Of a DNA stretch of 64,000 bases, positions 1 through 10,641 are shown piece after piece. A program made the translations under genes and the position numbers. Each line of letters starts with the position of its first letter. Position 1 is the stretch's first letter. The stretch spans positions 2,356,001 through 2,420,000 of the forward strand of contig BLLK01000069.1 in the NCBI GenBank assembly GCA_021927905.1, written 5' to 3'. Source of the DNA: Chaetoceros tenuissimus (lineage: Eukaryota > Bacillariophyta > Thalassiosirophyceae > Chaetocerotales > Chaetocerotaceae). A model generated the notes under the pieces. That model made no database searches, had not been told where the DNA came from, and saw nothing but the letters and a program-made list of their open reading frames with translations.

Positions 1-168
1 ACAGAGAAGAACTTAGTTCCAAGTGATTTTACTAGAACAATCAATCAAACAGCTACCAAAACGAGTGAGACATCCACAAATTTCTTTATGGGTGTTTCTG
101 GGAATATGCTGAAAGAACTAAAAGACAAGATGGTTGAGCAAGAAGAGGATGTCATTGGCGACGGGTAA
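1..168 (+). CDS. 3' end of an unidentified protein-coding gene (partial)
   Basis: The first reading frame is open from base 1 to a TAA at 166-168 and encodes the last 55 residues of a protein that starts outside the window. The fragment is hydrophilic, rich in Thr, Ser, Lys and Glu, and ends in an acidic tail (VEQEEDVIGDG). The adjacent EEP-family gene ends only 19 bases away on the other strand, so the two are tail to tail. No family can be recognised from so short a piece. It could also be only the last exon. Confidence 0.55.
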   Translation, partial: TEKNLVPSDFTRTINQTATKTSETSTNFFMGVSGNMLKELKDKMVEQEEDVIGDG

Positions 169-187
169 AACCTTTTTAACATTTAGA

Positions 188-796
188 TTACTTTTTACGG
201 CATTCCAAGATTATCCCCATATGATCTGATTCATTTTCATAGACATTTTGTTTTGAAATAATTACATCTCGAACGAAAACGTGGTCCAAAGGAAGGACTC
301 TACCAGGATATGGCCACGAACCTGCATGAGTCAATCCAGTCCTCGACATTGCTTCTATGACCTCATCTATATGTTTCTGCGACCATGTGTTGAAATCACC
401 AGCAAACATTACAGGTAGATATGGATCTAATTTTTCAAGCACTGCCTTCACATGTGCCACTAGTTTCGAAACATTTTTGAAAGGTTGTCCATTATATCCA
501 TGGAAGCTTACAAATTGTATCCCTGATATCGTTGCGATCGTTGTCTTCTTCTTAATGAATGTTCCAGTTTCATAGTAAGGCGATTCGACTCTTTTGATAT
601 CAGACAGCTTCTCTTTTCCATAAATCAGAGTTCCATATCCCATAGATGACGTATTGTTAGCGGAGTTGTTGTTTTTGAAAGCCGTTTCTAAACTCAGATT
701 TATTTCTTGCGCAAGGAAGATATCTGGATCATATTGGCCCACCAAATTGGTGCCAAGTCCTTTTCTCTTTTGAAGATTCTGCACAATAACTTTCAT
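188..796 (-). CDS. Endonuclease/exonuclease/phosphatase (EEP) family protein
   Basis: The 202-residue single-exon protein shows the EEP (DNase I-like) fold motifs in order: Asn7 in VIVQNL, Gln-Glu at 30-31, His99 in SFHGYNG, the GDFN motif at 133-136, LDH at 170-172 and SDH at 190-192. Family members hydrolyse phosphodiester or phosphomonoester bonds with Mg2+; substrates range from DNA and RNA to phosphoinositides and sphingomyelin. This one is short, close to the bare catalytic core, and most like small YafD-type proteins. No signal peptide or extra domain is visible, so the substrate and compartment cannot be given. The start is the only ATG before the first motif. It is divergent from the NSUN5-like gene, with 326 bases between start codons. 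Confidence 0.8.
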   Translation of the reverse strand: MKVIVQNLQKRKGLGTNLVGQYDPDIFLAQEINLSLETAFKNNNSANNTSSMGYGTLIYGKEKLSDIKRVESPYYETGTFIKKKTTIATISGIQFVSFHGYNGQPFKNVSKLVAHVKAVLEKLDPYLPVMFAGDFNTWSQKHIDEVIEAMSRTGLTHAGSWPYPGRVLPLDHVFVRDVIISKQNVYENESDHMGIILECRKK

Positions 797-1122
797 AGCG
801 TATCTATGTAATTGGTTTGGAGAAATGTTTTTGGATACGGTTGCAAAGGTGCCTGAATAGAGATGGATGTTCTTTTCTGTTCTACTTTGTTGCGGTGTCG
901 TCTCCTTACAAAACTAAGTTGAGTCGTGGTTTTAGTGTTTTAGACCCATCTTTGACAAAGCAGCCAGGGCCACTCATTTTGTGCGAACCTCCCTCATCAA
1001 AACGCAGAAGTATTTTCAATATAATTTTACATTCTTCACATTTCATTTAGGTATCCTTTCGGATTCGATTGAAAATACACTAGAATTAACACCGGACACT
1101 CATATTTACCCTATTCTTTTTA

Positions 1123-2856
1123 ATGTCGACTTCACCATACAACGCAGCGGGGAAACTTCTAAATCAGATTCTCCAGCAAAAAAAGAGTATCAAAACTGTC
1201 GCTTTCTCGAAGTCAAAACTTACTTGCTCCAAAGCTACCTATGCAACAGTTTGCAACACATTACAGAACAAATCTAATATTGACGCTATTCTGAACCACA
1301 ATGGTGGGAAACTAAGAAAGGCAATCGAGATGGACAAAGCCCGAAATACTGGTTTGGTTTATGTTTTGTTGTATGAACTTCTTTTCGGACCATATGGTAA
1401 TATCAGGGGTGGCGGACAGCTCAAGCGATCAATAATTAAACATGAAAAAGCTCTTAGGGAAACCAAAAACTCGGTAGTGAAAAATTCTGATATAAAATCT
1501 GGATCGGTAACATTTCCACGGTATGTAAGAGTGAATAAGTTGAAGGCTACAACGGAAGAAATTGTAAAAGTTCTCCAAAAGGAATTGGGAAAGGGAGATA
1601 ACAAGAAAGAAAATTCCAAAGATATATATGTGGATCCACACGTACCAGATTTACTTGTTTTGTCACCAAAGTCCTCTATAGCATGGCATGAGCTGGATAT
1701 TGTCAAAGAAGGTAAAATTATTCTTCAAGATAAGTCAAGTTGCTTCTCTGCGTTAGCCTTAGCACATGGTAGTGCTTCTTCCGTAGAAGGAGATGTTATT
1801 GATGCATGTGCAGCACCAGGAAATAAAACCTCCCATGTTGCATCACTTTTGTATGATCAGAAGAAGGGATCAAAATCCAATAAAAAGTGCAAAGTTTTAG
1901 GATTTGATCGTTCATCTGCGAGGCTTACTATTTTAAAGAATCGCATGTCAGAACTTGCGCCACTTGTAGGTGATGATATGGCTACAGTAAGAAAGAGTAA
2001 ATTTCCAGTAGCAATTTGTCCTACACATCAAGATTTTTTAAAGGCTGATCCAAGTGACAAAATGTTTAAAGATGTCCAGAGTATTCTCCTGGATCCATCT
2101 TGTAGTGGAAGTGGAATCGTGAACCAACCAGATAGACTTGGCGAGTCAAGCAAAGAGAAGGACAACGAGAGAATAGAATCTCTTTCTAATTTCCAGTTGC
2201 TTGCATTGGAACATGCAATGTCATTTTCAAAAGTGGATCGTATTGTCTACTCAACATGTTCCGTACATCAAAGGGAAAATGAGGATGTTGTTGCTGCAGC
2301 TATGCAAGAAGCAAATGAAGAGATTGAAGACGAATCAAATGTATGGACTCTTGTAGCTCCAGTAGGTTTGAAAGACTGGAAAAGAAGAGGAATCAAAAAC
2401 GATGATTTGACGGAAGACCAGTCCAATTGCCTAATCAGAGTGAATGGACTAGATGGGGATGAAACAAACGGCTTTTTCGTTAGTTACTTTGAAAGGAAGA
2501 AAGTTGTAGATGCAAACAAAGGAGTGAAAGCGAAAAGCTTAATATCTATTCCAAAAGGAGTCAAAGGCATATACAATGGCGAATTCAAGGTAAAATTATC
2601 TACAAAGAAACAAGATGTCAAAGGAAAAGGCGGCAAGAAGAAAGACAGCAAAACATTAGATGAAAATAATACTTTGTCTTCAGAGGAAGTTCAAAAGAAG
2701 GAGACGAAGGCTAGTGGTGCTAAGAACAACAAAGTGATTCCAAAAAAGGCAGCAAAGAAGTTGGCATGGAAAAGAAAACAGATGCAGCAAAAATTGGAAC
2801 GATTGAAGAAACAAAATGCAGTGAAATCTTCGAAAAACGATAAAGAAACGGCATAA
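1123..2856 (+). CDS. NSUN5: NSUN5/Rcm1-type rRNA (cytosine-C5) methyltransferase
   Basis: The 577-residue single-exon protein is a SAM-dependent RNA m5C methyltransferase. Visible motifs are the SAM-binding motif DACAAPGNKTSH (227-238), the acidic residue in GFDRS (260-264), motif IV DPSCSGSG (324-331, Cys327) and motif VI STCS (377-380, Cys379). These give the two cysteines used for catalysis and release. The upstream block VYVLLYELLFG...RGGGQLK (79-101) and the exact DPSCSGSG form match NSUN5/Rcm1, which methylates one cytosine of large-subunit rRNA in the nucleolus. The last ~115 residues are a Lys-rich tail fitting nucleolar targeting. An overlapping upstream ORF in another frame (981-1277) is a shadow. 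The ATG at 1123 gives the family's N-terminal length. Confidence 0.92.
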   Translation: MSTSPYNAAGKLLNQILQQKKSIKTVAFSKSKLTCSKATYATVCNTLQNKSNIDAILNHNGGKLRKAIEMDKARNTGLVYVLLYELLFGPYGNIRGGGQLKRSIIKHEKALRETKNSVVKNSDIKSGSVTFPRYVRVNKLKATTEEIVKVLQKELGKGDNKKENSKDIYVDPHVPDLLVLSPKSSIAWHELDIVKEGKIILQDKSSCFSALALAHGSASSVEGDVIDACAAPGNKTSHVASLLYDQKKGSKSNKKCKVLGFDRSSARLTILKNRMSELAPLVGDDMATVRKSKFPVAICPTHQDFLKADPSDKMFKDVQSILLDPSCSGSGIVNQPDRLGESSKEKDNERIESLSNFQLLALEHAMSFSKVDRIVYSTCSVHQRENEDVVAAAMQEANEEIEDESNVWTLVAPVGLKDWKRRGIKNDDLTEDQSNCLIRVNGLDGDETNGFFVSYFERKKVVDANKGVKAKSLISIPKGVKGIYNGEFKVKLSTKKQDVKGKGGKKKDSKTLDENNTLSSEEVQKKETKASGAKNNKVIPKKAAKKLAWKRKQMQQKLERLKKQNAVKSSKNDKETA

Positions 2857-2907
2857 AATAACTAATGGACTATTTTTCTATTTTACAACATGCATTACCC
2901 CCTATAC

Positions 2908-3702
2908 TCATACATCTTGCAACTCATATGAACCAGAAATGTAGCCATCCGTGGCTGTTTGCATTGAACTAGGACTTTGAACAATGAATTTGTTTCCGAT
3001 ATAACCTCTAAGATGATCTCTTCCATCTTCACTGTCGTCTTCGCTTGGCTTCAGAGCCTCTCGCCTTTCATCTTCTAAATTTTCTTGAATCAGATCGTTG
3101 CTGTATGTGAAAACCAATGCAGCAAAGCCAGAATAAAGAATGGTCAAAAAGACACATAGAATACTGAAAGTAGTTGAACTTCTTGAAATGTTGCCAATCT
3201 GGTCATGCCTCTCTTCTCCCTCATCCTCCTGATTATTGTAATCTCTGACTTTGAACTCTCCAAACAGCACCGCGCACACGAACGTGAGATTTGCAAACAT
3301 CAAACATGCACCAATGAAAGAACCTAGGACCATAGGCGTTGTTTTATGAACAGAATTTCTACAACACCAATAGTACTTTCCTCCAAACGGAGAAACAAAA
3401 CCGAGAAGAATCGTACCATACCCATATAGAATAGAGGATATGATCACAGTCCAAAGGCTAGTAAAGGCCATGGCTCTTGATGTAACACTTATTTCGATAT
3501 CTTCTTCTCGATGTTCCTCCTCTTCTCCATAGTAGTTATATTTTTGTTGTTGGTTATGATTGTTGACATACTTTGCAGATAGGAAAGAGAATATAAACAT
3601 TGCTGCATACGATGAGAACACCAAGAGGTTGACAACGCTCCAACCAGCCGCAAGAAGCGTTCTTTTCGACCTGACTAAATTTCCGCAAAGCGTTGGCGCC
3701 AT
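2908..3702 (-). CDS. Predicted four-helix membrane protein, unknown function
   Basis: The 264-residue single-exon protein has four hydrophobic stretches at about residues 17-42, 77-100, 124-148 and 177-200. An acidic and Asn/Gln/Tyr-rich loop lies between helices 1 and 2, and another acidic loop between 3 and 4. A ~60-residue charged tail follows the last helix. There is no cleavable signal; the first helix starts right after a short basic N-terminus. The layout resembles four-helix membrane proteins such as the MARVEL or tetraspanin types, but no diagnostic motif (for example the tetraspanin CCG) is visible. The gene is tail to tail with the NSUN5-like gene, 51 bases apart. Function is not recognised. 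Confidence 0.65.
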   Translation of the reverse strand: MAPTLCGNLVRSKRTLLAAGWSVVNLLVFSSYAAMFIFSFLSAKYVNNHNQQQKYNYYGEEEEHREEDIEISVTSRAMAFTSLWTVIISSILYGYGTILLGFVSPFGGKYYWCCRNSVHKTTPMVLGSFIGACLMFANLTFVCAVLFGEFKVRDYNNQEDEGEERHDQIGNISRSSTTFSILCVFLTILYSGFAALVFTYSNDLIQENLEDERREALKPSEDDSEDGRDHLRGYIGNKFIVQSPSSMQTATDGYISGSYELQDV

Positions 3703-3994
3703 TGCTTTCTTCTATCTTATATGTGCGCCTTGATTGTATATTTATATATCTCCAATTTTGTAGAGAACAAATGAACGCATCTCCATGCCTGGATCTTCCT
3801 ATTATTTCCCATTACTTCTTCGCGTGTGGTGCGTGCTGTGAAGTGTGAGTCTTGCGGCTTGTACGACTCACCGACTGACAGACGGAAGAGCCCAAACTAT
3901 TTCATATGATTCATTCTTTGCTCATTTTCTGTACTCTTTATTGTAATTTACTTACTTGAAGATATGTACTCGTAGTTGCAACATTTTACACAAT

Positions 3995-4756
3995 TTAATA
4001 TTTACGTGCTGCGTTGCCAATATGCCTTGCGAAGCTTAGTCCATCTCCTCTTGTGGCTGTCTTATTTATTCGCTCATGATCCGATCTCGAAACTATTCTT
4101 TCAATTATTTCTCCCGTTCCTCGGACAAGTCTATACCTTCCCGATTCTGGATCAAAGACCTCTCTTACTGTATTCTGCTGTTTCTCATATTCTTCTCGAG
4201 TCATAGGTACCATTCTTCGACTAGGTGGTTCGTTTTTTCTTTGACTTTCGACTTGAATTTCAGACTTTACAGGTTCAACATTGTTTGAATCATTTGAATT
4301 TACTTCTTGAGTGTTTTGACTTTCATTTTGAGTGCTTTCATTATCTACGAAACGAGCGGAATATTTCTCTCCATCCTCTGCTTTTGTAGACTTTAAAGAT
4401 TTGCGATGAGACTTTTTTCTTGATTTGGACTTTTTTCTTCTCTTTTTCTTTTTACGATCATTACTGCTATAGCTGTCATTCTCACTGGAAGAACTTCGGC
4501 TTCTTGACCTTCTCGATGATTTCCTCTTCCTTTCACGTCTATCTCTCTTACGTCTAGACTTTCTTCGTGAGGATTTCTTTCTCTTTCGTCTTGATTCAGA
4601 ATCTTCTGAACTAGTAGATGAATAAGATGACGATAATGACCTACTTCTACTTGAAGAGGGCGATGATCGAGACTTTCTCCTATCCTTTCTTTTTGTCGAC
4701 CTTCCTCTTTCGCGGATTGTTTCAGTGGGTATGTTTGATTCTATTTCTTTGTCCAT
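3995..4756 (-). CDS. SR-25/ARL6IP4-like RS-domain splicing-associated protein
   Basis: The 253-residue protein has two parts. Residues ~17-125 are an Arg/Ser/Lys-rich RS-like domain with many SRSRS and KKKRRKKSK runs. The last ~75 residues form the conserved SR-25 domain: PMTREEYEKQQ, then VFDPESGRYRLVRGTGEIIERIV, then the hallmark NKTATRGDGLSFA near the C-terminus. ARL6IP4 (SRp25) family proteins are nuclear speckle proteins linked to pre-mRNA splicing. The RS part alone would not identify it; the C-terminal domain does. The gene is divergent from CPSF100, another mRNA-processing gene, 530 bases away. Single exon. Confidence 0.85.
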   Translation of the reverse strand: MDKEIESNIPTETIRERGRSTKRKDRRKSRSSPSSSRSRSLSSSYSSTSSEDSESRRKRKKSSRRKSRRKRDRRERKRKSSRRSRSRSSSSENDSYSSNDRKKKKRRKKSKSRKKSHRKSLKSTKAEDGEKYSARFVDNESTQNESQNTQEVNSNDSNNVEPVKSEIQVESQRKNEPPSRRMVPMTREEYEKQQNTVREVFDPESGRYRLVRGTGEIIERIVSRSDHERINKTATRGDGLSFARHIGNAARKY

Positions 4757-5286
4757 TGTTGCGTCCTTATATTGCTCACTGTACTTGAAAATCCTAAAAA
4801 TGTACGTAGTCCCGATACTGTTTGTTTCATCAACTCAAAGGCACGAATCCTGCCTTAGCCTGAAACGTATATATTTGCCTTTCAAGTTCTAAAGAATATT
4901 GGCTTTACAAGAAAGTTGAATGGAATGTCAAATCATATGAATATGTAGAAAAGATATCACACATACTTACACAATAGAAGTAAGTATAAGGTGGATGGTT
5001 TTCGTTACTTTTTTGTTTTTTTTCTCCTAAAAAATCCCCGCCGAAAATAAAAATTTCCTATTCTTCCTATTCTTCCTATTCTTCCTATTCTTCCTCTTCT
5101 TTTCTATTTGGAAATAGAGTGTCTCGGTCCAATTCAGAAAGGCAAAACAAAACACAAAAGCACCAAAGCACCCTTTTGTTGTTCATGTTACATGTCATCA
5201 ATCCAAATCCAACATATTGTATTGTTATAACATATCAAATTAATACTTACCTATCTACGAACATAGCTGCAGGATAAATATAGACA
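4757..5286. other. Divergent intergenic region between the SR-25-like gene and CPSF100
   Basis: This is the shared upstream region of two divergent RNA-processing genes. It holds a pyrimidine-rich microsatellite at 5054-5100 and homopolymer runs. I see no gene and no motif I would call as a promoter element. Confidence 0.6.
5054..5100. repeat. 9-base tandem microsatellite (TTCCTATTC)n
   Basis: Four near-perfect tandem copies of TTCCTATTC, plus a degenerate fifth, lie in the promoter region between two divergent genes. The tract is pure pyrimidine apart from the A in each unit. Confidence 0.85.
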
Positions 5287-8200
5287 ATGTTGCGGGTGAC
5301 TCCAGTGTACGGATCGACTGGGCAAAATCCTGATTCAAATTGCATTTCAACTCCTCCAAGTTCAACCCTGATCGAGTATGGAGGAGTAAAGATATTGGTA
5401 AACGTCGGTTTCGATGAATCAACTTTACTGCGATCAAGTAATACCAGTGATACCACTGGTGCAGAGGGGGTTCCGAGTAAGCTGCCTGAGGTTGATGCTG
5501 TTCTATTAACGGACTCGTCACTTGGAGCACTCGGAGGAATTCCCATCTTGTATGGCAAGAATAGCAGCCTTCAGAAGAAACTCAAACAAAAATCAGACAA
5601 AGATGAAACAGATACAACTTTTCAACCACCAATATATGCTACCTTTCCAACTGTTAAAATGGGACAAATGAATTTATATGATCAGCATGCTAATATCTGT
5701 CTGGACGGAGGAGATCCAGGATACTCTCTATCAGATGTCGATTCACTTTTTTGTCCATTTGTATATCAGCAGCATATTGATGATGGAGACAACAATCAGG
5801 GAACAGAAAACAAACTAGATTCATCACAGCCTAAACCCATTCAAACTATAAAATATGCACAGACGATTGTAATCAATGATCCAGTAACTAACAAACCAGC
5901 GATTGCAGTTACACCACAGAGAGCAGGACATCTGATTGGAGCTTCCTATTTTACCCTCAAGAGGCTTACAGACGAGACGGAAGTTGTTGTTGCACCAATA
6001 TATCACCATGCAAAGGAGAAGCACTTGGATAACTCCACCCTATATGAATATGCAACAGCATGCGATGTATTGGTTACTACTTGCGGGGGACCGAGTGCCA
6101 AGCTCGGGTCTTTGTACATTCCTCCAAAACCAAACATGAAGCCAATTTTGAATCCTCCATCGGTTACAAGAGATGAAAGTGAACTCATTGAGTCTATTTT
6201 AAGTACTTTGCGTCGTGGAGGTAATGTGTTGCTTCCAACTGATGCTTCTGGTCGAGTCTTTGAACTATTGTATCTTCTGAATAATCATTGGGAAAGACAA
6301 AGACTTGGATCTGCATATAATCTATGCTGGGTTGGAAGTATGGTACATAATACTCTCGAATTTGCTAGAAGTCAGTTAGAGTGGATGAATTCTCAGTTAG
6401 GAGCACAATTTGATTCCGGTCGAGGACACCCATTTGCATTGAAGAGTGTGCAAATGTTTTCGACAGTTGCAGAATTAGAAGCGAATTGTTTGTTTGACGA
6501 TGATGATGGTGTTGGAGATCGTGTTTCAAATCCAACTTGCGTCTTGGCTTCTGGAGCTACTCTCGACAATGGCCCGGCAAGAGATTTGTTTCTGAAATGG
6601 AGTGAAAATGCTGATAATGCCATAATCATTACAGATTCTAGACGATGTGTGCAAAGGGGAGTTGTTGTTGAGCAAAGGACCAAACAAAGAGAAATTTCTG
6701 GACAGAAAAGCTTGGAGACTGGATCTTCAGATTTAAGAAAAGTAAATGTAGTAGGAGGGACTTCCTCTGAAGATGTCTATGGTATCGGAGTACAAGTAGG
6801 GGTATCCTCTGGAGAAGAGACACCAAACATTGTACAGGAAGACGAAGAAGGCTCTAACACTATCAATATTGGAACAACAATGTCCACTAACAGGATATCA
6901 GAATATTCAACATCTGCCCAACTTCTTCTCAAATGGTGCGAGGCAAAAGCAGCAAAAGAGGAAATGGCTGACGTTGTCGAGTGCGATGTTATGGTTCCCA
7001 AAAGATCCCCTCTTGCGGGATCCGAATTGAAACTTTTCTTGAAAGAGGAAGAAAAGAAGCGATTGAAAGAAAAGGCGGCAGAGGAGCGAAGAGCTATGTT
7101 AAGGGAGGTTGAATTGGCAAAAGGAAGACTGAGACTTTCTGAAGAGGATCCAAGTACCACCACAAAAGCTACGAGTAAAAGTTCGAAGATGTCTTCTGAG
7201 GAGTCTTCAAGACCAAAAAAGAAAGGCCGTTTTGATGCAGACTTGTTTCTAAAATTTTCGAAACCATGTCACAGTAAGTTCACTTTATTCTTTTTTACAT
7301 AGCATTGCATACCCTTTAATTAACTTTCATCCCCTATCACAGTGACATTTGAAGTGAGAGAAGAAGCTGTTGGGATTGGACAACCAGACTCTGTGGCCAA
7401 ATACGGTATTGAAGAGTCAATTGGCAGAGCTGGAGAAGTTCTAGAAGATGATTATGGTATTGCCGTGAAAGCTGATCGCTTTGTAGACATCGTTACAGGG
7501 GTAGATACATCAAAGTTTTCAAAAGGCACAGGAAGGATTGGTGAAGATGTGCGGAGACTTGGTTTCGGAGTTGACAGTACAGGGAAAGCCGGTAATGAGA
7601 TGGAGGGAGATGAAATTGATATTGTGGATAGTGAGCTTGTTCTAGAGGCACAAGATCTATCTGAAGGCACTGGTATTATTCGTGGGCATAAAGGGAGACC
7701 GCCTGTAAAGGTAACAACTGAGCCAAGACGTTTAGAAGTACTAGCAGAAATTGCTTACGTTCCTCTAGAAGCTAGAGTTGATACTAGGAATGCAAGACAG
7801 GCTATTAGAGCTTTGCAACCTCGACAAGTTGTGATTCTTGGCTCTGGCAAGTTGTCTCAAAAGCAGGATGAAAGTTCTGTAGTGGACAGCCAAAATATTC
7901 TAAAATATGTAGTTGGTAGTAGGGGGTCCGTTTTTGCTCCATCTAATAATCAGAGTGTCGAGTTGAGTGTTGGTCACGCTGCCTATGCTGTGAGACTTGT
8001 AGACCAACCATTTTTCACAAGAGAAGAACGAGAAAAGATCATTGCTAGTGGCGAAGAGATACGCAATGCAGAATTATTCGAATCAAAGGTTGGAGGCTGC
8101 ACCGTGAGCTTACTAGACTATGTTGCAACTGGACAAAAAGTTGCTGTGGATGGCTCTATTGTATTGGCTCCAAAGGGCATTTCAAAGGGGAAAAGACCAA

Positions 8201-8433
8201 ATGTTATGGTGAGCGACGGTGAAGTTCTTCTGACAGATTTAAGATCTGAAATAATTGCTTCACGAATGAAGGCAGAGTATAGTGTCCACGTTGGTTACTC
8301 ACAACTCATTGTAAACGGAAGAATCGTGATCAGGAAAGATCAAGAAACTGGAAAAATTGACATTGAAGGACCACTTTGCGAAGACTTTTTCAATGTCCGC
8401 CAAATTGTTTGTGGTCAATACGTACAAATATAA
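5287..8433 (+). CDS. CPSF2: Cleavage and polyadenylation specificity factor subunit 2 (CPSF100)
   Basis: Two exons, 5287-7273 and 7343-8433, are joined across a 69-base intron (donor CAC A|GTAAGT, acceptor TATCACAG|TG), giving 1,025 residues. The protein is a metallo-beta-lactamase/beta-CASP protein of the CPSF100 type. Matching blocks include VLLTDSSLGALGGIP (where active relatives have HxHxDH), GQMNLYD, RAGHLIGASYF, GGNVLLPTDASGRVFELL and VLASGATLDNGPARDLFLKW. Loss of the metal-binding histidines is normal for CPSF100, the catalytically inactive partner of CPSF73 in pre-mRNA 3'-end cleavage. Across the splice the frame restores SKPCHMTFEV, then a DDYG block as in animal CPSF100, and the C-terminal domain. 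An acidic and Lys-rich linker lies between beta-CASP and C-terminal parts. Confidence 0.93.
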
Positions 8434-8556
8434 TTATATACGTAAAAAGTAGCTACTGATGACATGGAGGTCTTTTAATTTTAATAATATTTAATAAAAA
8501 AGGCGCATACCAGATTTTGTGAAACAAAAGCATCATAGCTAACGTGATGAAAAAAG

Positions 8557-8629
8557 CTCTCGCTAGTGGGATCGAACCACTGGCCTCAAGATTAACAGTC
8601 TCGCGCTCTACCAACTGAGCTAAGCGAGA
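8557..8629 (-). tRNA. tRNA-Asn (GTT)
   Basis: The minus strand folds as a full cloverleaf of 73 bases. The acceptor stem TCTCGCT pairs with AGCGAGA. The D-arm is GCTCAGTTGGTAGAGC. The anticodon loop CTGTTAA carries GTT at positions 34-36. The variable loop has five bases, the T-arm is AGTGG-TTCGATC-CCACT, and the discriminator base is G. There is no intron, and CCA is not encoded, as expected of a eukaryotic nuclear gene. It is the only tRNA I found here. Confidence 0.96.
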
Positions 8630-8920
8630 TCTTCTTGCATGCAGGAGTCACATGTGCGTTTCTGAAGTGTTATTGTCGTTATTACAGTCTCTAATTAACA
8701 AGTGAGAGTAGTACGAATACAATAAAAACAATATTTTCGAATCTGAAAGGTATGTCATCATCAGAAAAATATTCAATTTTTGCTTCCTTTTATTAGCACT
8801 ACTATTCTATTCTAATCGCTCTCATCTCTAAAAAAAGCAACGGTGTCACTTTCCGGTTATCCTGCTTTGATCCAAATCATTATAGATATTTTCATATTTT
8901 TACCATGACACTTCTATTCT

Positions 8921-9550
8921 TCAAATGGAGCTGTAAAACACATTTTCAAATAAAAGCGTCAAAGCAACAATGGAGGAAAATACACCGACACGAAACACTG
9001 CTCTACCAGCCCAAGCTTTTGCGACTTCTACTCTATCTTCTTCTAATTCATCACTTATAACGGCCCTCGATGTTGGAAGAACAAAGAAGTCAAGCAGTGC
9101 ATATATGAATACTGCTTGTGGAAGCCGTCTAAGATAAATATCAAATTGTTGGGAAATCCAAAGGACTTCTTTCTTGCTAATTTCAGTATTGTATGTAGGT
9201 GTCGGAAGAAATGCTGTCGACCTTGGAATTGGTTTAGAATTCTTTGCACCTGGCATAGCACTATCGATTTGGATGAAGTCAGAACTCTTCATCATTTCTC
9301 CTCCAGATTGTTGTTTCTTTTGGGCATAGTCTTCGAGTGCTCGCCTAGCTGCTTCTTCTGATGATGTTGGAATGAAGTAGTCCTTCACCGAGTTTATTGT
9401 TGATGGCGCCGCTTCTGTGCTCACAGGTGGTAAAGATTGTGGAACAAGCGAAAGCTCTGTTCTTGACCTAACTACACTGTTTCCAATTGAGAAACAACTA
9501 GTTTCTCCTATCCCGATGAGACTTATCAATGAAAAGAAAACTTTCAGCAT
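8921..9550 (-). CDS. Putative plastid-targeted membrane protein, unknown function
   Basis: The 209-residue protein starts with a signal peptide-like stretch (MLKVFFSLISLIGIGETSCFS) with Phe at the likely cleavage site, a weak form of the diatom ASAFAP plastid motif. The middle is hydrophilic and includes an Ala/Glu/Lys-rich helix (SSEEAARRALEDYAQKKQQ). Two hydrophobic segments near the C-terminus, about 146-165 and 184-205, could anchor it in a membrane. No family is recognised. Single exon; the start ATG at 9550 is the only one giving the signal peptide. Confidence 0.6.
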   Translation of the reverse strand: MLKVFFSLISLIGIGETSCFSIGNSVVRSRTELSLVPQSLPPVSTEAAPSTINSVKDYFIPTSSEEAARRALEDYAQKKQQSGGEMMKSSDFIQIDSAMPGAKNSKPIPRSTAFLPTPTYNTEISKKEVLWISQQFDIYLRRLPQAVFIYALLDFFVLPTSRAVISDELEEDRVEVAKAWAGRAVFRVGVFSSIVALTLLFENVFYSSI

Positions 9551-9980
9551 GTTCAGTTGTCAATTGATGAATTCAATATGAATAGACTAAGCTAATCGAA
9601 TTTTGTCATTTACTGCACAACTAATGTGTTGCTTATTTTTGTTATATTGTATTACGTTGTAGGATGTAGAGAAAAGTTGGAGTAAATCGAAAAAGCTGAA
9701 GAGCTAAAGAGTGTGTCAAAAAAGAAAAAAGCTTCCAAGTGGCTCTCAACCACACAAAAAATTTGAGGAGAAATTGATACCGACAAAAAGTACTCCATGA
9801 AAAATTGTCATAATACGACAGACATTAGTTACTACGTACTGCAGCGAGGAATTATTCATACAATGTCCAATGCTATCTATTTGTTTGACTTTGACAGTAC
9901 TTAGGTGTTTTTTAAGTTAACAAATAGAGGTTTAATTAATAGGCGAAATAATCCAGTTGCTATACTAATCAACTTTTGTC
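9551..9980. other. Intergenic region, no gene seen
   Basis: AT-rich divergent region between two membrane-protein genes. It may hold an unrecognised first exon of the gene that follows (see that entry). Nothing else is visible. Confidence 0.5.
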
Positions 9981-10023
9981 ATGATGAGAAATAGAAGTTC
10001 GGCTATTCAAAATTCGACAACCT

Positions 10024-10641
10024 TTGCGCAAAGAGGTATATTGTCAACGAGTTTGTATACAATACTTGGAGTTTTTCGGAAGATTGCATCTGAGAACATA
10101 TACACCTTCCTACGAGAAGGATGAGTTCCCTTGTGATGAACAATGGACAGCCGCTGGTCAGATAATTTTCTGGGGGTCTGTCATTTCAATAGCATTACAC
10201 ATAATACGAATTGTACTAAGGAAGAATGAAAGAGAAACTATTCTGAAAAGGTCAAAATTACAGGAAATTTGCTCGATTTGTGCAGGTTTCAGTGTCATGT
10301 ACATATACATGATGATTGGTTATGGTTTATTCCAGCTCTTTAATCCAAATGCTGTATGGCAGGTACATACAAACACAGTGGCAATCATGACGAAACTAAT
10401 TTTCCCCACCTATTTGCTTCAAATAATTTCGATATGGTATTTGGAGAAACGTGAGGAGTATCAACAAAAAAAGAAGCTAGATCTACCTGTGTTGCAACAG
10501 AATAGCGACGATAGTGTAGAAAGCTATGAAGACATTTTGGAGGAAGCATTTTCGTTTGAAGAAGATTGGCTACCAAATGGTAACAGAGGTAGATTGAATG
10601 AAAGGATTGACCTTGCTACTGGTATGAAAGTTTATGAATAA
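10024..10641 (+). CDS. Three-helix membrane protein, 5' end unresolved
   Basis: The frame is open from a TGA at 9985-9987 to the stop at 10641, but its first ATG is not until 10297, inside a hydrophobic segment. The true N-terminus must therefore come from an upstream exon or a start I cannot place; 10024 is a TTG and only marks the open frame. A candidate exon begins at ATG 9981 in another frame, but no convincing splice pair joins them. The recognisable part has three hydrophobic segments at about residues 44-65, 82-107 and 117-140 of the open frame, then an acidic tail ending KVYE. Family unknown. Confidence 0.5.
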   Translation: MRKEVYCQRVCIQYLEFFGRLHLRTYTPSYEKDEFPCDEQWTAAGQIIFWGSVISIALHIIRIVLRKNERETILKRSKLQEICSICAGFSVMYIYMMIGYGLFQLFNPNAVWQVHTNTVAIMTKLIFPTYLLQIISIWYLEKREEYQQKKKLDLPVLQQNSDDSVESYEDILEEAFSFEEDWLPNGNRGRLNERIDLATGMKVYE

